A stretch of DNA of 64,000 nucleotides, taken from positions 124,001-188,000 of the forward strand of contig NZ_CANMEU010000002.1 of NCBI RefSeq assembly GCF_947497045.1. The letters are read 5' to 3'. Below, piece after piece: positions 51,989 through 63,085 of this stretch (positions within the stretch are counted from its first letter, which is position 1; each line of letters begins with the position of its first letter). The notes under the pieces are model-generated. The model did no database searches and had not been told where the DNA came from. It saw only the letters and a list, made by a program, of their open reading frames with translations. Source of the stretch: an uncultured Tateyamaria sp. GTDB taxonomy: Bacteria > Pseudomonadota > Alphaproteobacteria > Rhodobacterales > Rhodobacteraceae. The translations under genes and the position numbers were made by a program.

Positions 51989-52822
51989 TCAGCCCGTGTC
52001 TGAAGCAAGTGCGTGCCCCTCGCGGACCTGTTTTTCCGCTGCCGCGGCCAGTGCTTTGCGATCTGGCATGTCGGCCACTGCAACGGCCGGATGATAGACC
52101 ACCTCGACCCAGCCCTGCCGGGCCAGCGCCAGCGTTGTCAGCAGGTGGCCGCCAAACTCCATATCCCCCCACCACCCATAGGTGCGGATGTCGCCGCCTT
52201 CGGGCGCGTGATACGTGACCGACACCGGCTGCACCGACGTCTTGTCGCGCAAGGCTGGCACAAAGAACGCCGCAAACAGCGTCGATTTGAAGGTCAGCAC
52301 CCGCAATCCGTCCGTGCTGGTTCCTTCGGGAAAGAACAACAGGCGCTGCCCTGCGCCCAGTCGTTCCTGAAACAGGTCAGTCTGCGCACGTGCCTTGGTC
52401 CGGTCGCGCGCAATGAACAGCGTGCCTGTGGCCCGCGCCAGCAAGCCAATACCCGGCCAGTTCGCCACCTCGGATTTCGACACAAAGAACACCTGGTCGC
52501 TGGCATTCAGCACAAAGATGTCCAGCCAGCTTGAGTGATTGGCAACGACCGCCCCCTGCCCGCGCATCGGTATCCCACGACGCACCAGACGCAATCCCAA
52601 CAGCAGCAAGGCCAACCGGCACACTGTCCGGGTGATCCACGGCGTCCAGGGCCGCGCCAAACCGAACAAGGGCCGCTCGATCAACCGCAGCGGCAACAGC
52701 AGGCACAGGCCAAGCCCCACAACGGCGACAATGCCTCCGCCCCGCAGCAACACCCGAACCCATCCAAGCCCTGTGATGTCAGAGGCCTTGGGCGGTGGGC
52801 CGCCCTCCCATGTCACGCTCAT
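51989..52822 (-). CDS. olsA: Lyso-ornithine lipid O-acyltransferase (PlsC family)
   Basis: A 277-residue membrane acyltransferase. An N-terminal membrane segment ([20 protein letters not shown]) precedes the HX4D motif [15 protein letters not shown] and the FPEGT motif [20 protein letters not shown]. It adds the second fatty acid to lyso-ornithine lipid, completing this phosphorus-free membrane lipid. The start at 52822 overlaps the olsB stop by 4 bp. Confidence 0.9.
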   Translation of the reverse strand: MSVTWEGGPPPKASDITGLGWVRVLLRGGGIVAVVGLGLCLLLPLRLIERPLFGLARPWTPWITRTVCRLALLLLGLRLVRRGIPMRGQGAVVANHSSWLDIFVLNASDQVFFVSKSEVANWPGIGLLARATGTLFIARDRTKARAQTDLFQERLGAGQRLLFFPEGTSTDGLRVLTFKSTLFAAFFVPALRDKTSVQPVSVTYHAPEGGDIRTYGWWGDMEFGGHLLTTLALARQGWVEVVYHPAVAVADMPDRKALAAAAEKQVREGHALASDTG

Positions 52823-53580
52823 GGGGCCGCCCCATAGATCCGCCGCTGCCGCTCTGACATGGCGGCTGTGTCCATGATCAGACATACATCGGTGGTGTTA
52901 AAGGCGTGATCCACATAAGCCCCCTGCCCGACAACGCCGCCAAGGCGCAGGTAGGCTTTGATGAGCGCAGGGATCTGGATCATGGCTGCCCGCCGGTCGA
53001 TCCGGGCCTCGGGCATAAGGTCCATCGCGACCGCATGGGGTGGCTTGGCCCGCACGCGTAAGGGGGCGGGTGCAAGGTGGCGATGATGCAGCAACGACAG
53101 CGGTGCCGCCAGCGCAGCCACATCCGTGCCATGGAACGAGGCGACTCCGAACATGATATCAATGCGATGCTGCGCCACATAGGCCGCCAAACCGTTCCAC
53201 AGGTGAAACATCGCCTCCCCACCCCGGTAATCCGCATGCAGGCAGGATCGGCCCAATTCCAGCAGCCGCCGCCCCGAGGCGCGCAAAGGTGCGAGATCAT
53301 ATTCATCTTCGGAGTAAAACTGACCCGCTTGCGCAGCGCGCTCGGCAGGCAGCATGCGGTAGACGCCCACAACCCGGTCCGCCACCTCATCCGTCAGAAG
53401 CAGATGGTCGGAAAACGGGTCAAACCTGTCCTGCTCAACACCTGCAGCATGATCAACAAGAGGGCCACCGCCACCCAATTCGCGCACGAACACATCATAG
53501 CGCAAGGCCTGGGCCGCCCGCAGATCAGCATCCCCCCGCGCAAGGGTCACACGAAATACGGGCGCGTGGATCAGTGTCAT
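52819..53580 (-). CDS. olsB: L-ornithine N-alpha-acyltransferase
   Basis: A 253-residue GNAT-like acyltransferase: ALRYDVFVRELGGGGP, LLLTDEVADRVVGVYRML, LELGRSCLHADYRGGEAMFHLW, and IMFGVASFHGTD. It transfers a 3-hydroxyacyl group from ACP to ornithine, the first step of ornithine lipid synthesis. It heads the olsBA pair, which Rhodobacterales use mainly under phosphate limitation; no clear Pho box was seen upstream. Confidence 0.92.
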   Translation of the reverse strand: MTLIHAPVFRVTLARGDADLRAAQALRYDVFVRELGGGGPLVDHAAGVEQDRFDPFSDHLLLTDEVADRVVGVYRMLPAERAAQAGQFYSEDEYDLAPLRASGRRLLELGRSCLHADYRGGEAMFHLWNGLAAYVAQHRIDIMFGVASFHGTDVAALAAPLSLLHHRHLAPAPLRVRAKPPHAVAMDLMPEARIDRRAAMIQIPALIKAYLRLGGVVGQGAYVDHAFNTTDVCLIMDTAAMSERQRRIYGAAP

Positions 53581-53684
53581 GGGCGCCGTCTACCAATCCT
53601 TTGGCAGCCCCGTAAAGAGGGCATCACCACCTCGCCTTATAGTTGCATTCATGCAGCAAGATGTTAATGTTTCAGAAAGGATGT

Positions 53685-53867
53685 TCAGGCATCAAAGACG
53701 GGCACAAGGGCGATACGCGTGCCATCGATCACCACCTTGCCCGCATCGGGAAAGTTCACGGTGACGCGGGCGTCGATATTGCTTTGAACCTGACCGATCC
53801 CCCAGTCGTCCTGGGTGGGGTGGCGGACCAACATGCCGGGAGCCAGAATGGCGTTCAAATCTTCCAT
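53685..53867 (-). CDS. DUF3553 family small protein
   Basis: A 60-residue protein (MEDLNAILAPGMLVRHPTQDD then WGIGQVQS and VTVNFPDAGKVVIDG) with a small barrel pattern like that at the end of UvrD/PcrA-type helicases and DUF3553 proteins, which may contact RNA polymerase or nucleic acid. It is divergent from chpT. Confidence 0.85.
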   Translation of the reverse strand: MEDLNAILAPGMLVRHPTQDDWGIGQVQSNIDARVTVNFPDAGKVVIDGTRIALVPVFDA

Positions 53868-53905
53868 GTCTCACCTTTTCTGTGGGCATCGTTCGGGGGC
53901 CCAGC

Positions 53906-54499
53906 ATGGGCCAGTCTAATGTCAATCTTGCCGCGCTGATCGGCAGCCGCATCTGTCACGATCTCATATCCCCAATCGGGGCGATCAACAACGGCCTGGA
54001 ACTGCTTGGCATGTCCGATGGGCGGGATGGGCCTGAAATCGACCTCATCTCGGAAAGTGTGGAGAATGCCAGCGCACGAATCCGGTATTTCCGCATTGCC
54101 TATGGCGCGGCCAGCAACACCGAAATGGGCCGGGCCGAGGTGGTGTCGATCCTGAATGACACCTCACGCGGTGGTCGGATGACCTTGGCCTATGGGCCGC
54201 TTGATGGTCAGCCCAGATGGGCAATCCGCATGGCGTTTCTGGCCATTCAATGCCTTGAAAGCAGCATGCCCTATGGCGGCCGGGTCGAGGTCAATCGCGA
54301 CGCACATGGCTGGTCCGTGACCGGATTTTCGCAGAAAACCAATGCCGATCCGGCGTTGTGGGATTTGCTGAAGGGGGCGGAGGTGGCGGATCTGGCCCCA
54401 GCCCATGTGCAGTTCGCCTTGCTGAGCGCGGTGGCCGGTGATGCGGGGCGCACGGTCGAGACCGAAATCACCCCGGACTTGCTGCGCATCCGGTTCTAA
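53906..54499 (+). CDS. chpT: Histidine phosphotransferase ChpT
   Basis: A 197-residue phosphotransferase with a DHp-like helix pair carrying the phosphorylated His (SRICHDLISPIGAINNGLELL) and a degenerate kinase-like C-terminal domain (MAFLAIQCLESSMPYGGRVEV). It relays phosphate from CckA to CtrA, controlling cell cycle and, in this group, motility and gene transfer agents. The ATG at 53906 is preferred over a GTG at 53882. Confidence 0.9.
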   Translation: MGQSNVNLAALIGSRICHDLISPIGAINNGLELLGMSDGRDGPEIDLISESVENASARIRYFRIAYGAASNTEMGRAEVVSILNDTSRGGRMTLAYGPLDGQPRWAIRMAFLAIQCLESSMPYGGRVEVNRDAHGWSVTGFSQKTNADPALWDLLKGAEVADLAPAHVQFALLSAVAGDAGRTVETEITPDLLRIRF

Positions 54500-54519
54500 G
54501 ACCCCGCCGCCGCGATGGC

Positions 54520-55785
54520 TTAGCCGCGCACGGTGCCGTCGCCGCGCACCAGATACTTGAAACTGGTCAGTTGCGCCGCCCCAACCGGGCCGCGCGCGTG
54601 CATCTTGCCCGTGGCGATCCCGATCTCGGCCCCCATCCCGAACTCGCCCCCATCAGCAAATTGGGTCGAGGCGTTGTGCATCAGAATGGCGCTGTCAAGT
54701 TCCGTCAGGAACCGGGTGGCCGTCGCCGTGTCTTCCGTCAGGATGCAGTCGGTATGGTTTGATCCATAGGTGCGGATATGGTGCATCGCCGCGTCCAGAT
54801 CAGGGACAATACGGGCTGCGATCTCCATATCGAGATATTCCTTGCCCCAGTCCTGATCCTGCGCGGCCACCACGCCTTCGATCGACTGGAGGCCGATGTC
54901 GGCGTGGACCATGACACCTGCGTCGATCAAGGCGCGCACGACGCCCTGCCCGATGGTCTGCGCAACGTCCTGATGGATCAGCAGACATTCCGCCGCGCCA
55001 CAAATGCCAGTGCGCCGGGTCTTGGCATTCAACACCACGCTCAGCACCTTTTGCGGGTCCGCGTCCTTGTCCACATAGATGTGCACGATGCCCTCAAGGT
55101 GGGCAAAGACGGGCACGCGCGCTTCACGTTGCACAAGGCCCACCAACCCCTTGCCACCACGTGGGACGATCACGTCGATGGTGTCCGTCATGGTCAACAT
55201 CTTGCTCACCGCGGTGCGGTCGCGGGTTGGCACCAGCTGGATCGCGTCTTCGGGCAGATTGGCATCGCGCAAGCCTTGCACGAGGGCTGCGTGGATCGCG
55301 GCGGAGGAATGAAAACTCTCGGACCCGCCGCGTAGGATGACGGCGTTGCCCGCCTTGAGGCAGAGCGCGCCCGCATCAGCGGTGACATTGGGACGGCTTT
55401 CGTAGATGACCCCGACCACGCCAAGAGGCGTGCGCACCCGCTGGATATGCAGACCGCTGGCTTGGGTCCAGTCGGCCAGCACTTCGCCCACCGGGTCGGC
55501 CTGTTCGGCCACGGCGCGCAATCCGTCCACGATGCTGCGCACGCGCTCTTCGTCCAGCCGCAGGCGGTCCATCATCGCATCCGACAGCTCCTTTTCGCGG
55601 CCATAGTCCATATCGCGCGCGTTGGCTGCTATAATTTCCGCGCGTTGCGTCCAGACATGTTCCGAGGCCGCGATGAGGGCTGCGTGTTTGCGCTCGGCAC
55701 TGGCGAAGGCGAGCGTCGCGGCAGCCGTTTTGGCACGGGCCCCGATCTCTGCCATCAGCGCCGGAATGTCGTCGAAATCTTTCAT
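54520..55785 (-). CDS. proA: Gamma-glutamyl phosphate reductase
   Basis: A 421-residue NADPH-dependent reductase, the second step of proline synthesis: [45 protein letters not shown], and the catalytic Cys in [16 protein letters not shown]. The start at 55785 matches the family; it follows proB by 78 bp. Confidence 0.97.
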   Translation of the reverse strand: MKDFDDIPALMAEIGARAKTAAATLAFASAERKHAALIAASEHVWTQRAEIIAANARDMDYGREKELSDAMMDRLRLDEERVRSIVDGLRAVAEQADPVGEVLADWTQASGLHIQRVRTPLGVVGVIYESRPNVTADAGALCLKAGNAVILRGGSESFHSSAAIHAALVQGLRDANLPEDAIQLVPTRDRTAVSKMLTMTDTIDVIVPRGGKGLVGLVQREARVPVFAHLEGIVHIYVDKDADPQKVLSVVLNAKTRRTGICGAAECLLIHQDVAQTIGQGVVRALIDAGVMVHADIGLQSIEGVVAAQDQDWGKEYLDMEIAARIVPDLDAAMHHIRTYGSNHTDCILTEDTATATRFLTELDSAILMHNASTQFADGGEFGMGAEIGIATGKMHARGPVGAAQLTSFKYLVRGDGTVRG

Positions 55786-55863
55786 GCCACATGTCCCTTG
55801 TCGCACTGGAGTGTGCCGGATTTTATGCCTCGGTCGGCGGTATTGCCAGTCAGAAGACGCAAC

Positions 55864-58001
<2,138 letters not shown>

Positions 58002-58065
58002 CTAGAGGAGTTTGGGCGTCATTGGAATGGGCACGTGAGGGGTTTGCGAAGCAGTACGGTCAAAA

Positions 58066-58118
58066 GGGGCTCTGCCCCCGGCTGCGCCTCCCCCGCGGTA
58101 TTTTTGGTCAAAAGAAGG
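58066..58118 (+). repeat. GC hairpin plus intergenic repeat, copy 7 (GNAT-obg gap)
   Basis: GGGGC/GCCCC (58066-58070/58074-58078, loop TCT) is followed by GCGGTATTTTTGGTCAAAAGAAGG (58095-58118), identical over 23 bases to the livK-livH copy. Confidence 0.75.
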
Positions 58119-58124
58119 CAGAGG

Positions 58125-58667
58125 TCAGAGCTTGCGGCTGTAGGTCCATGTGGGCACAGGGGCGTCGCGGGCCACCGAGAAGGATTCCGCGTCGCCCAGA
58201 TATTCGAAGCCGCAATGGGTCAGCACCCGCGCCGAGGCCGGGTTGTCCTGAAAGACCGAGGCAAACATGTTGGCATTGTCCATCGGGTTGGCCTCGACCA
58301 GTGCTTGCACCGCATCCGAAGCCAGCCCCGTGTTCCAGAACGGCGGCGCGACCCAGTATCCGACTTCGGACTGGTTACGGTCCATCCGCTCAAGCGAGAT
58401 CAGGCCCATGACTTCGGCCCCACCGCTTTTGTGGCCATCCATGGCCCAGACGTCTTCGTCGCGTTCATCTGCCATGGCGCGGGCCACGAAGCCTTCGGTC
58501 ATGCCGGGTGGGACCGGGTGCGGGATCGAGGTGGTCATGCACGCCACGCGCTTGTCACTGGCATACATTTCAATCAGGCCCATGTCGGACTTGCGCAAGG
58601 GCCGCAGCACAAAGCGTTCGGTTTCGATGGTGGGTTGGCTTACGATTTTTTTCATCTCCACTGTCAT
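58125..58667 (-). CDS. GNAT family N-acetyltransferase (RimJ/RimL-like)
   Basis: A 180-residue acetyltransferase: TERFVLRPLRKSDMGLIEMY at the start, VMGLISLERMDRNQSEVGYWV, and the acetyl-CoA loop WNTGLASDAVQALVE with NPASARVLTHCGF. GGAGGAAC precedes the ATG, which overlaps the LysE stop. The substrate (ribosomal protein N-terminus or small molecule) is unknown. Confidence 0.88.
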   Translation of the reverse strand: MTVEMKKIVSQPTIETERFVLRPLRKSDMGLIEMYASDKRVACMTTSIPHPVPPGMTEGFVARAMADERDEDVWAMDGHKSGGAEVMGLISLERMDRNQSEVGYWVAPPFWNTGLASDAVQALVEANPMDNANMFASVFQDNPASARVLTHCGFEYLGDAESFSVARDAPVPTWTYSRKL

Positions 58668-59266
58668 GTTCCTCCTCCGAACAGAACAAACAGGACGGAC
58701 GCCACCGTCAGCCCTGCGAGCGTATACATTAGATAGGGTTCCCAAATGGTTCCTGCGAGGGTGCGCGCGATCGTATTGCCCGCCAGCGTCCACAGCGGGT
58801 GCAACAGGATCTGCGTGCCCAGCAATATCGCCGCGATCCATGTCGTCGCGATGACAGGATCCGTTCCCGGGGTCACAAAGCTGGTGAACCCCGCCACGAT
58901 CATCGCCCATGCTTTGGGGTTGAGCGGATGCACGATCAGCCCCGCAGCGAAACCGGGCGCTTTGAGCGCGTCATTGCCTGCCCCAAGACGCAGGTTTGCC
59001 ACCTTCCACGCCAGCCACATGATATAGACCGCTGAGACCCATTTGAGCGTCTCAAACACCCATGGTGCACGGTCCGCAAGCTCCATCAGGCCAAAGCCTA
59101 TGGGCCAGATGATCAGTTGCTTGCCCAAGGCGACCCCGGCCACAAATGGCAGCGCGGCCCGAAAGCCATAACGCGCCCCTGTGGCCAGCAGCGCCATGTT
59201 CGCTGGTCCGGGCGTGCCCACCTGGCTCGCTGCGAACACTGCAAATGAAGCGACGGCGACGCTCAT
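58664..59266 (-). CDS. LysE family translocator
   Basis: A 200-residue exporter with about six helices: FAASQVGTPGPANMALLATGARYGFRAALPFVAGVALG is the LysE/RhtB-family start, followed by FETLKWVSAVYIMWLAWK and VHPLNPKAWAMIVAGF. Predicted to export amino acids or related solutes. It is embedded between two GNAT genes with start/stop overlaps on both sides. Confidence 0.88.
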   Translation of the reverse strand: MSVAVASFAVFAASQVGTPGPANMALLATGARYGFRAALPFVAGVALGKQLIIWPIGFGLMELADRAPWVFETLKWVSAVYIMWLAWKVANLRLGAGNDALKAPGFAAGLIVHPLNPKAWAMIVAGFTSFVTPGTDPVIATTWIAAILLGTQILLHPLWTLAGNTIARTLAGTIWEPYLMYTLAGLTVASVLFVLFGGGT

Positions 59267-59814
59267 CAGAGTCGCTCCAGATCGCGGTCGAGCAGACCCA
59301 TGATCAGATCATCGTGCCAGGCGGCCCCGATGCAGGCAGATTCGCGTTCGCGCCCTTCCTGCACAAAGCCCACCTTGATGTAGGCCGCCGTGGCCCGTTC
59401 GTTGAAGGCCAGCACACGGCAGCCAAGCCGGTGCAGGCCCATCGTGTCAAAGGCGTGGGTGGCCAGCAGCCGCATCGCTTCGGTGCCAAAGCCCTTGCCC
59501 AGGGCGTTCGGGTCCAGAATGCCGATGGACAGCTGCGCGCGCCGATCCGCGTGATTGATCGAATGCAGGCGCATCGCGCCGATCAGCGCCCCGCCCGCTT
59601 CGATAATCCAGGCGTGCGGCGTGTCGATCTGGGACTGCACCCAGGCCTGTGCGGCTTCGGGCGTGATATCCCGGACCTGAGACGGATCTGCGCCGAACAT
59701 GGCATGGATTTCAGGCGTGTTGCCAAGTGCAAAGCGGGCATCCACATCACTTGACACAGCCGGGCGCAGGGTGACCTGCGGGCCTTTCAAAATGGGTTTG
59801 TCGTGTTGGGCCAT
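59266..59814 (-). CDS. GNAT family N-acetyltransferase (RimJ/RimL-like)
   Basis: A 182-residue acetyltransferase: KGPQVTLRPAVSSDVDARFAL, AMRLHSINHADRRAQLSIGI, LGKGFGTEAMRLLATHAFDTMGLHRLG, and FNERATAAYIKVGFVQEGRERES. The ATG at 59814 follows GGAGGG; a TTG at 59829 is less likely. A distant paralogue of the second GNAT gene of this operon. Confidence 0.88.
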   Translation of the reverse strand: MAQHDKPILKGPQVTLRPAVSSDVDARFALGNTPEIHAMFGADPSQVRDITPEAAQAWVQSQIDTPHAWIIEAGGALIGAMRLHSINHADRRAQLSIGILDPNALGKGFGTEAMRLLATHAFDTMGLHRLGCRVLAFNERATAAYIKVGFVQEGRERESACIGAAWHDDLIMGLLDRDLERL

Positions 59815-59832
59815 GATCCTGCCCTCCAAACG

Positions 59833-59870
59833 CGAAAAAGAAAAAGGGACCGGCGTGTCCGCCGATCCCT
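59833..59870 (-). terminator. Intrinsic terminator after rpmA
   Basis: On the minus strand AGGGATCGGCG (59870-59860) pairs with CGCCGGTCCCT (59855-59845) with one T-G pair around a 4-base loop, followed by TTTTCTTTTT. It should reduce read-through from rplU-rpmA into the GNAT-obg-pro genes. Confidence 0.9.
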
Positions 59871-59899
59871 GATTTTGTCAAAACCTTTTGGGGTGCGGC

Positions 59900-60169
59900 T
59901 TACTCTGCGGCCTCCGCCACTGGCAGAACCGAAATAAACGTGCGGTTTTTCAGACCCTTATGGAAGGTGACTGAACCGTCAACGGTTGCAAAGATCGTGT
60001 GATCCTTGCCCATGCCGACGCCTTCGGCTGGCCAGAACTTGGTGCCGCGCTGACGCACGATGATGTTGCCGGGAATGACCGCTTCACCGCCATATTTCTT
60101 GACGCCAAGGCGACGCCCTGCGGAGTCGCGACCGTTACGGGATGAGCCGCCTGCTTTTTTATGTGCCAT
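59900..60169 (-). CDS. rpmA: 50S ribosomal protein L27
   Basis: An 89-residue protein whose N-terminus reaches the peptidyl-transferase centre: [23 protein letters not shown], then [23 protein letters not shown]. No Firmicute-type cleavable leader. Follows rplU by 12 bp. Confidence 0.98.
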   Translation of the reverse strand: MAHKKAGGSSRNGRDSAGRRLGVKKYGGEAVIPGNIIVRQRGTKFWPAEGVGMGKDHTIFATVDGSVTFHKGLKNRTFISVLPVAEAAE

Positions 60170-60181
60170 CTGTGCTCTCCT

Positions 60182-60865
60182 TTACGCTTTTGCTTTGGCC
60201 TGGTCGATCCAGCCTTCACGCTCGATCCGGCCTTTGAAAGACAGTTTCTCGTCCATAGCAGCAACGTCCTCGGGGGTCCATGCCGCGATTTGCGCGAACG
60301 TGGTCACACCGGCGGCGTGCAGCTTTTTCTCAAGGGCGGGACCAACACCGGACAGCTCTTTGAGGTCGTCTGCACCTGCGGGAGCCGCTTCAGCTTTCTT
60401 GGGAGCCGCTTTTTTGGCGGGCTTGGGGGCTTCGGCCTTGGGCGTTGGCGCGGCTGCAGCGGGCTTTTTGGCTTTGGCGGGCTTGGCATCGCTGACGGCA
60501 GGACCGAACCCGGCCCCGTTCACAGCGGCCATCACGCCGGACTTGTCCGCACCCGAGGACAGGATATCGGTGATGCGCAGCAGGGTCAGTTGCTGGCGAT
60601 GGCCCTTGGTGCGCTTGGACGAATGTTTCCGGCGCCGTTTGACGAAGTTGATCGTCTTGGGGCCTTTGATCTGTTCGATGATTTCGGCCTGCACCCCGGC
60701 ATCTGCCACGGTGGGCGCGCCAACGATGGGGCTGTCGCCACCAATCATCAGAACGTCATTGAATTGAACTTTGTCACCTGCGTTTGCGGCCAGTTTTTCA
60801 ACGCGGAGCGTGTCGCCCGATTGAACTTTGTACTGTTTGCCGCCGGTTTTGAGAACCGCGAACAT
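60182..60865 (-). CDS. rplU: 50S ribosomal protein L21 with C-terminal helix-hairpin-helix extension
   Basis: A 227-residue protein, about twice the usual L21 length. Residues 1-103 are L21 ([24 protein letters not shown], and [18 protein letters not shown]). After an Ala/Lys/Pro linker, residues 165-227 form a helix-hairpin-helix-type domain ([42 protein letters not shown]). Similar extensions are seen in related Rhodobacterales; their role is unknown. Confidence 0.97.
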   Translation of the reverse strand: MFAVLKTGGKQYKVQSGDTLRVEKLAANAGDKVQFNDVLMIGGDSPIVGAPTVADAGVQAEIIEQIKGPKTINFVKRRRKHSSKRTKGHRQQLTLLRITDILSSGADKSGVMAAVNGAGFGPAVSDAKPAKAKKPAAAAPTPKAEAPKPAKKAAPKKAEAAPAGADDLKELSGVGPALEKKLHAAGVTTFAQIAAWTPEDVAAMDEKLSFKGRIEREGWIDQAKAKA

Positions 60866-60985
60866 GGGTCTTTTCCTTTGTCTGCCGCGTTCTGTGGCCC
60901 CGGAGTTCCGGTGTTTGTGACCCTTGCATTCAAAGGTCGCCTCGAACAGCGCGCCCCCATCCGGAGCGTCATTAAAACGAAACGA

Positions 60986-61044
60986 GCCAGCAAGAACGCT
61001 GGCCAGTTGTGCGGGCTTATTGTCAGATCACACCGCCAAGTCAA
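60986..61044 (-). promoter_or_regulatory. rplU promoter and leader hairpin
   Basis: On the minus strand TTGACT (61044-61039) and AATAAG (61021-61016) are spaced 17 bp apart, a good sigma-70-type promoter. About 10 bases after the likely start, GCCAGC/GCTGGC (61003-60998/60991-60986) forms a hairpin followed by TCGTTTCGTTTTAAT, an attenuator-like arrangement within the roughly 145-base leader of rplU. Confidence 0.6.
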
Positions 61045-61056
61045 GCGCTATCGGGA

Positions 61057-61836
61057 TCACAGCTCATTTTCAGGCATCAAGGCGCCTGCGGCCTGCCCCA
61101 ATCCGTAAGACAGCGTCGCATAGCTTTGAGCAAAGGCGTCAAACAAGGCATCATCAAGGGCCTGCCCGACATCAGTTGCCCAGAACCCTGTATAGGTCTC
61201 GATCTCGTCTGCGGTCATGGGCGACTGGATCAGCGTGTAATAGCCGTGCAGCCACGCGCTCGTCTCTTCCATGATGGCCGGACGTTGGGCTTCCACATCC
61301 GGCGGGGTGGCGCTGCGCAACGATGTTTCGGCGATCCCGGCAAAGAACGCGGTCTGGGCCATGACAGCGGCATCAGTGTTGCGTGTGACAAGGTCCCGCA
61401 GATCCAGAAATTGGGTGACGGCAGGGCCTGCCCCGGCACCGGCGGCGCGGGCGGCCGCCTCAAGGTCCGGGTTCTGCATCGCCTGACGGGCCTGCACTTC
61501 GAGATCGATGATCTTGACCCCGATATCGCTTTCAAAGAACAGCAGCGCCTGAGCGGTGGTGCTCTCATCCAGCATTTCGGCCATGGCGTCCTGCAATTCG
61601 GCCCGCAGGCGCGCAGGATCGTACAGCTTGCGCACCGTTTCAGCCCAGACCGTGCCCCCCTGCCCTTGCAACATCGTGTCGTTGATCGCGGTTCCCGACT
61701 CGATCCCGTCCTGCGAGAAGGCGGTGATCAACGCGGGCACGCCCATCGCCTCGATCAGCCGATCCACATCCGGATTGGCAAGGGCCGCACTTGCGCTCAG
61801 GCACAGCGCGGCAAAGGCTGTGCGCAGCGGTCTCAT
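61057..61836 (-). CDS. DUF2059 domain exported protein
   Basis: A 259-residue helical protein with a signal peptide (RTAFAALCLSASAALA, cleavage before NPDVDRL). The C-terminal DUF2059-like part contains YYTLIQSPMTADEIETYTGFWATDVGQALDDALFDAF. Predicted periplasmic. It overlaps the stop of a paralogous gene by 4 bp. Function unknown. Confidence 0.8.
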   Translation of the reverse strand: MRPLRTAFAALCLSASAALANPDVDRLIEAMGVPALITAFSQDGIESGTAINDTMLQGQGGTVWAETVRKLYDPARLRAELQDAMAEMLDESTTAQALLFFESDIGVKIIDLEVQARQAMQNPDLEAAARAAGAGAGPAVTQFLDLRDLVTRNTDAAVMAQTAFFAGIAETSLRSATPPDVEAQRPAIMEETSAWLHGYYTLIQSPMTADEIETYTGFWATDVGQALDDALFDAFAQSYATLSYGLGQAAGALMPENEL

Positions 61837-62660
61837 AACTCCTGGCTCGGCTGAAGGCGTTGCATCGCACTGGCCAGTGCCTCGAACCGGTTGGCCATGA
61901 TCTCGTATTGCACCGCATTCATCAGGTCATAGACGCGGCGCATTTTGGGATGTTCGAGTGCCTTGGCATATTCCAGCACCTCGTCATCCGAGAACGCCTG
62001 ATAGGTATAGGCCCCACCGCTGATTGCCCCCTGCTCGATGCTCTCTTTCAGCGCCTCTTCGTCCGCTGAGAGAAGCTCACGCAAGTCCGGCTCGTCCATC
62101 TGCAACTCGATCACACCCGCACCGGATGCGGCCAGCAGAAAGCGCACCTGCACCTCCTGAATGGCACGCACCGCAGTGCCCGCACTGTCCGATGCCGCGT
62201 TCATCCGCTTGATATAGTCAAGGCGCGGGCTGTCGAGCGCCTCAAGACCCGCCACGATCGCCTCACCGCTTTCCTGTTTCAGCGCGTCATCCTCTTTCAT
62301 ATGCGAGGCGTTCTCCGCCTCCACGAGGCGCTGGCCCAGATCGGTGGCGTAAAACTCTGCCGCGTGGGTCAGCATATCGTCCTCAAGGGTCTCCTCGAGG
62401 ATATCGAGGGCCATGTCGTGCATCGTGTCAGTGGCAAAGACTTCGGTTGTGAGCCGCGTCCACTCGGTGCCGAAATCCTCGGCCTCAAGGCCCAGCATCT
62501 GGGGGGCGGAACTGGCTGACAGGCGGATGCTTTCCAGCGCCACATCAAAGCCCGTCACCTCAAGAAAGTCCTGCAACTTGGCCCGGTCCGCCGCCAGAAC
62601 AGCACCCGGCAGGGTCAGGCAAAGGGTCAAAACGGTCAGGCCATAACGAAGTGCGCGCAT
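61833..62660 (-). CDS. DUF2059 domain exported protein, paralogue
   Basis: A 275-residue helical protein with a signal peptide (ALRYGLTVLTLCLTLPGAVLA, then ADRAKLQDFLEVTGFDVALE). The DUF2059-like segments are DMLTHAAEFYATDLGQRLVEAENAS and, later, YTYQAFSDDEVLEYAKALEHP. It starts at 62660; an upstream in-frame codon is non-conserved. With its neighbour it forms a two-gene unit of tandem duplicates. Confidence 0.8.
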   Translation of the reverse strand: MRALRYGLTVLTLCLTLPGAVLAADRAKLQDFLEVTGFDVALESIRLSASSAPQMLGLEAEDFGTEWTRLTTEVFATDTMHDMALDILEETLEDDMLTHAAEFYATDLGQRLVEAENASHMKEDDALKQESGEAIVAGLEALDSPRLDYIKRMNAASDSAGTAVRAIQEVQVRFLLAASGAGVIELQMDEPDLRELLSADEEALKESIEQGAISGGAYTYQAFSDDEVLEYAKALEHPKMRRVYDLMNAVQYEIMANRFEALASAMQRLQPSQEL

Positions 62661-62807
62661 GTCTATCCTCTTACGTGATGTGGCGAGTTCCAACTAAAGT
62701 GGCGGTGAGGGGCGGCAATGTCACCCCCAGTGGCCGAAATTTCGCGTGTGCCACGGGCGTTCATGGCCTGTCGCGCCACAGATGCACCGGTCAGTGCAAA
62801 AAGCGTC

Positions 62808-62836
62808 TTGCCCTTGGCTCACAGAGGCTCTAGTTG
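62808..62836 (+). promoter_or_regulatory. Weak predicted promoter of the tRNA-Ser gene
   Basis: TTGCCC (62808-62813) and TAGTTG (62831-62836) are spaced 17 bp apart, 18 bp before the tRNA. Consensus match only. Confidence 0.35.
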
Positions 62837-62854
62837 GGCGCACCAGACCCCCGC

Positions 62855-62944
62855 GGAGAGGTGCCGGAGTGGTCGAACGGGGCGGTCTCGAAAACCGTTG
62901 AGCCTTCACGGGTTCCCAGGGTTCGAATCCCTGTCTCTCCGCCA
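62855..62944 (+). tRNA. tRNA-Ser (anticodon CGA)
   Basis: A 90-base class II tRNA. The acceptor stem GGAGAGG/TCTCTCC (one G-T pair) is followed by discriminator G and an encoded CCA (62942-62944). The anticodon loop CTCGAAA has anticodon CGA at 62889-62891, flanked by GCGGT/ACCGT. A long serine-type variable arm and the T arm CCAGG/CCCTG with GTTCGAAT follow. It reads UCG codons. Confidence 0.97.
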
Positions 62945-62957
62945 TCTTCTTTCTTGC

Positions 62958-63034
62958 GCTACCGCCTTCGGCTACTTGAGCGCGGTGGCTCGGGTCCGGA
63001 CTTTGTCCGAACCACTCCGCCATTCTTTCTTTGT
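62958..63034 (+). terminator. Double hairpin after tRNA-Ser with a partial copy of the tRNA 3' end
   Basis: GCTACCGC/GCGGTGGC (62958-62965/62982-62989) and GGTCCGGAC/GTCCGAACC (62993-63001/63005-63013) form two hairpins. The second is followed by CTCCGCCAT and a TCTTTCTTT run. The segment CTCCGCCAT-TCTTTCTTTG (63015-63032) repeats the tRNA end and its tail (62937-62955) almost exactly. It probably acts as the terminator of the tRNA transcript. Confidence 0.5.
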
Positions 63035-63085
63035 AGCACCAATGACTTTAGCGGCCCAAGCGCACCTTGCCTTTGGCTGCACCAT

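Noticed and set aside
53581-53684. Pho box upstream of olsB
   Set aside because: A TATAAG -10-like element is present, but no pair of CTGTCAT-type half sites was found at the proper spacing.
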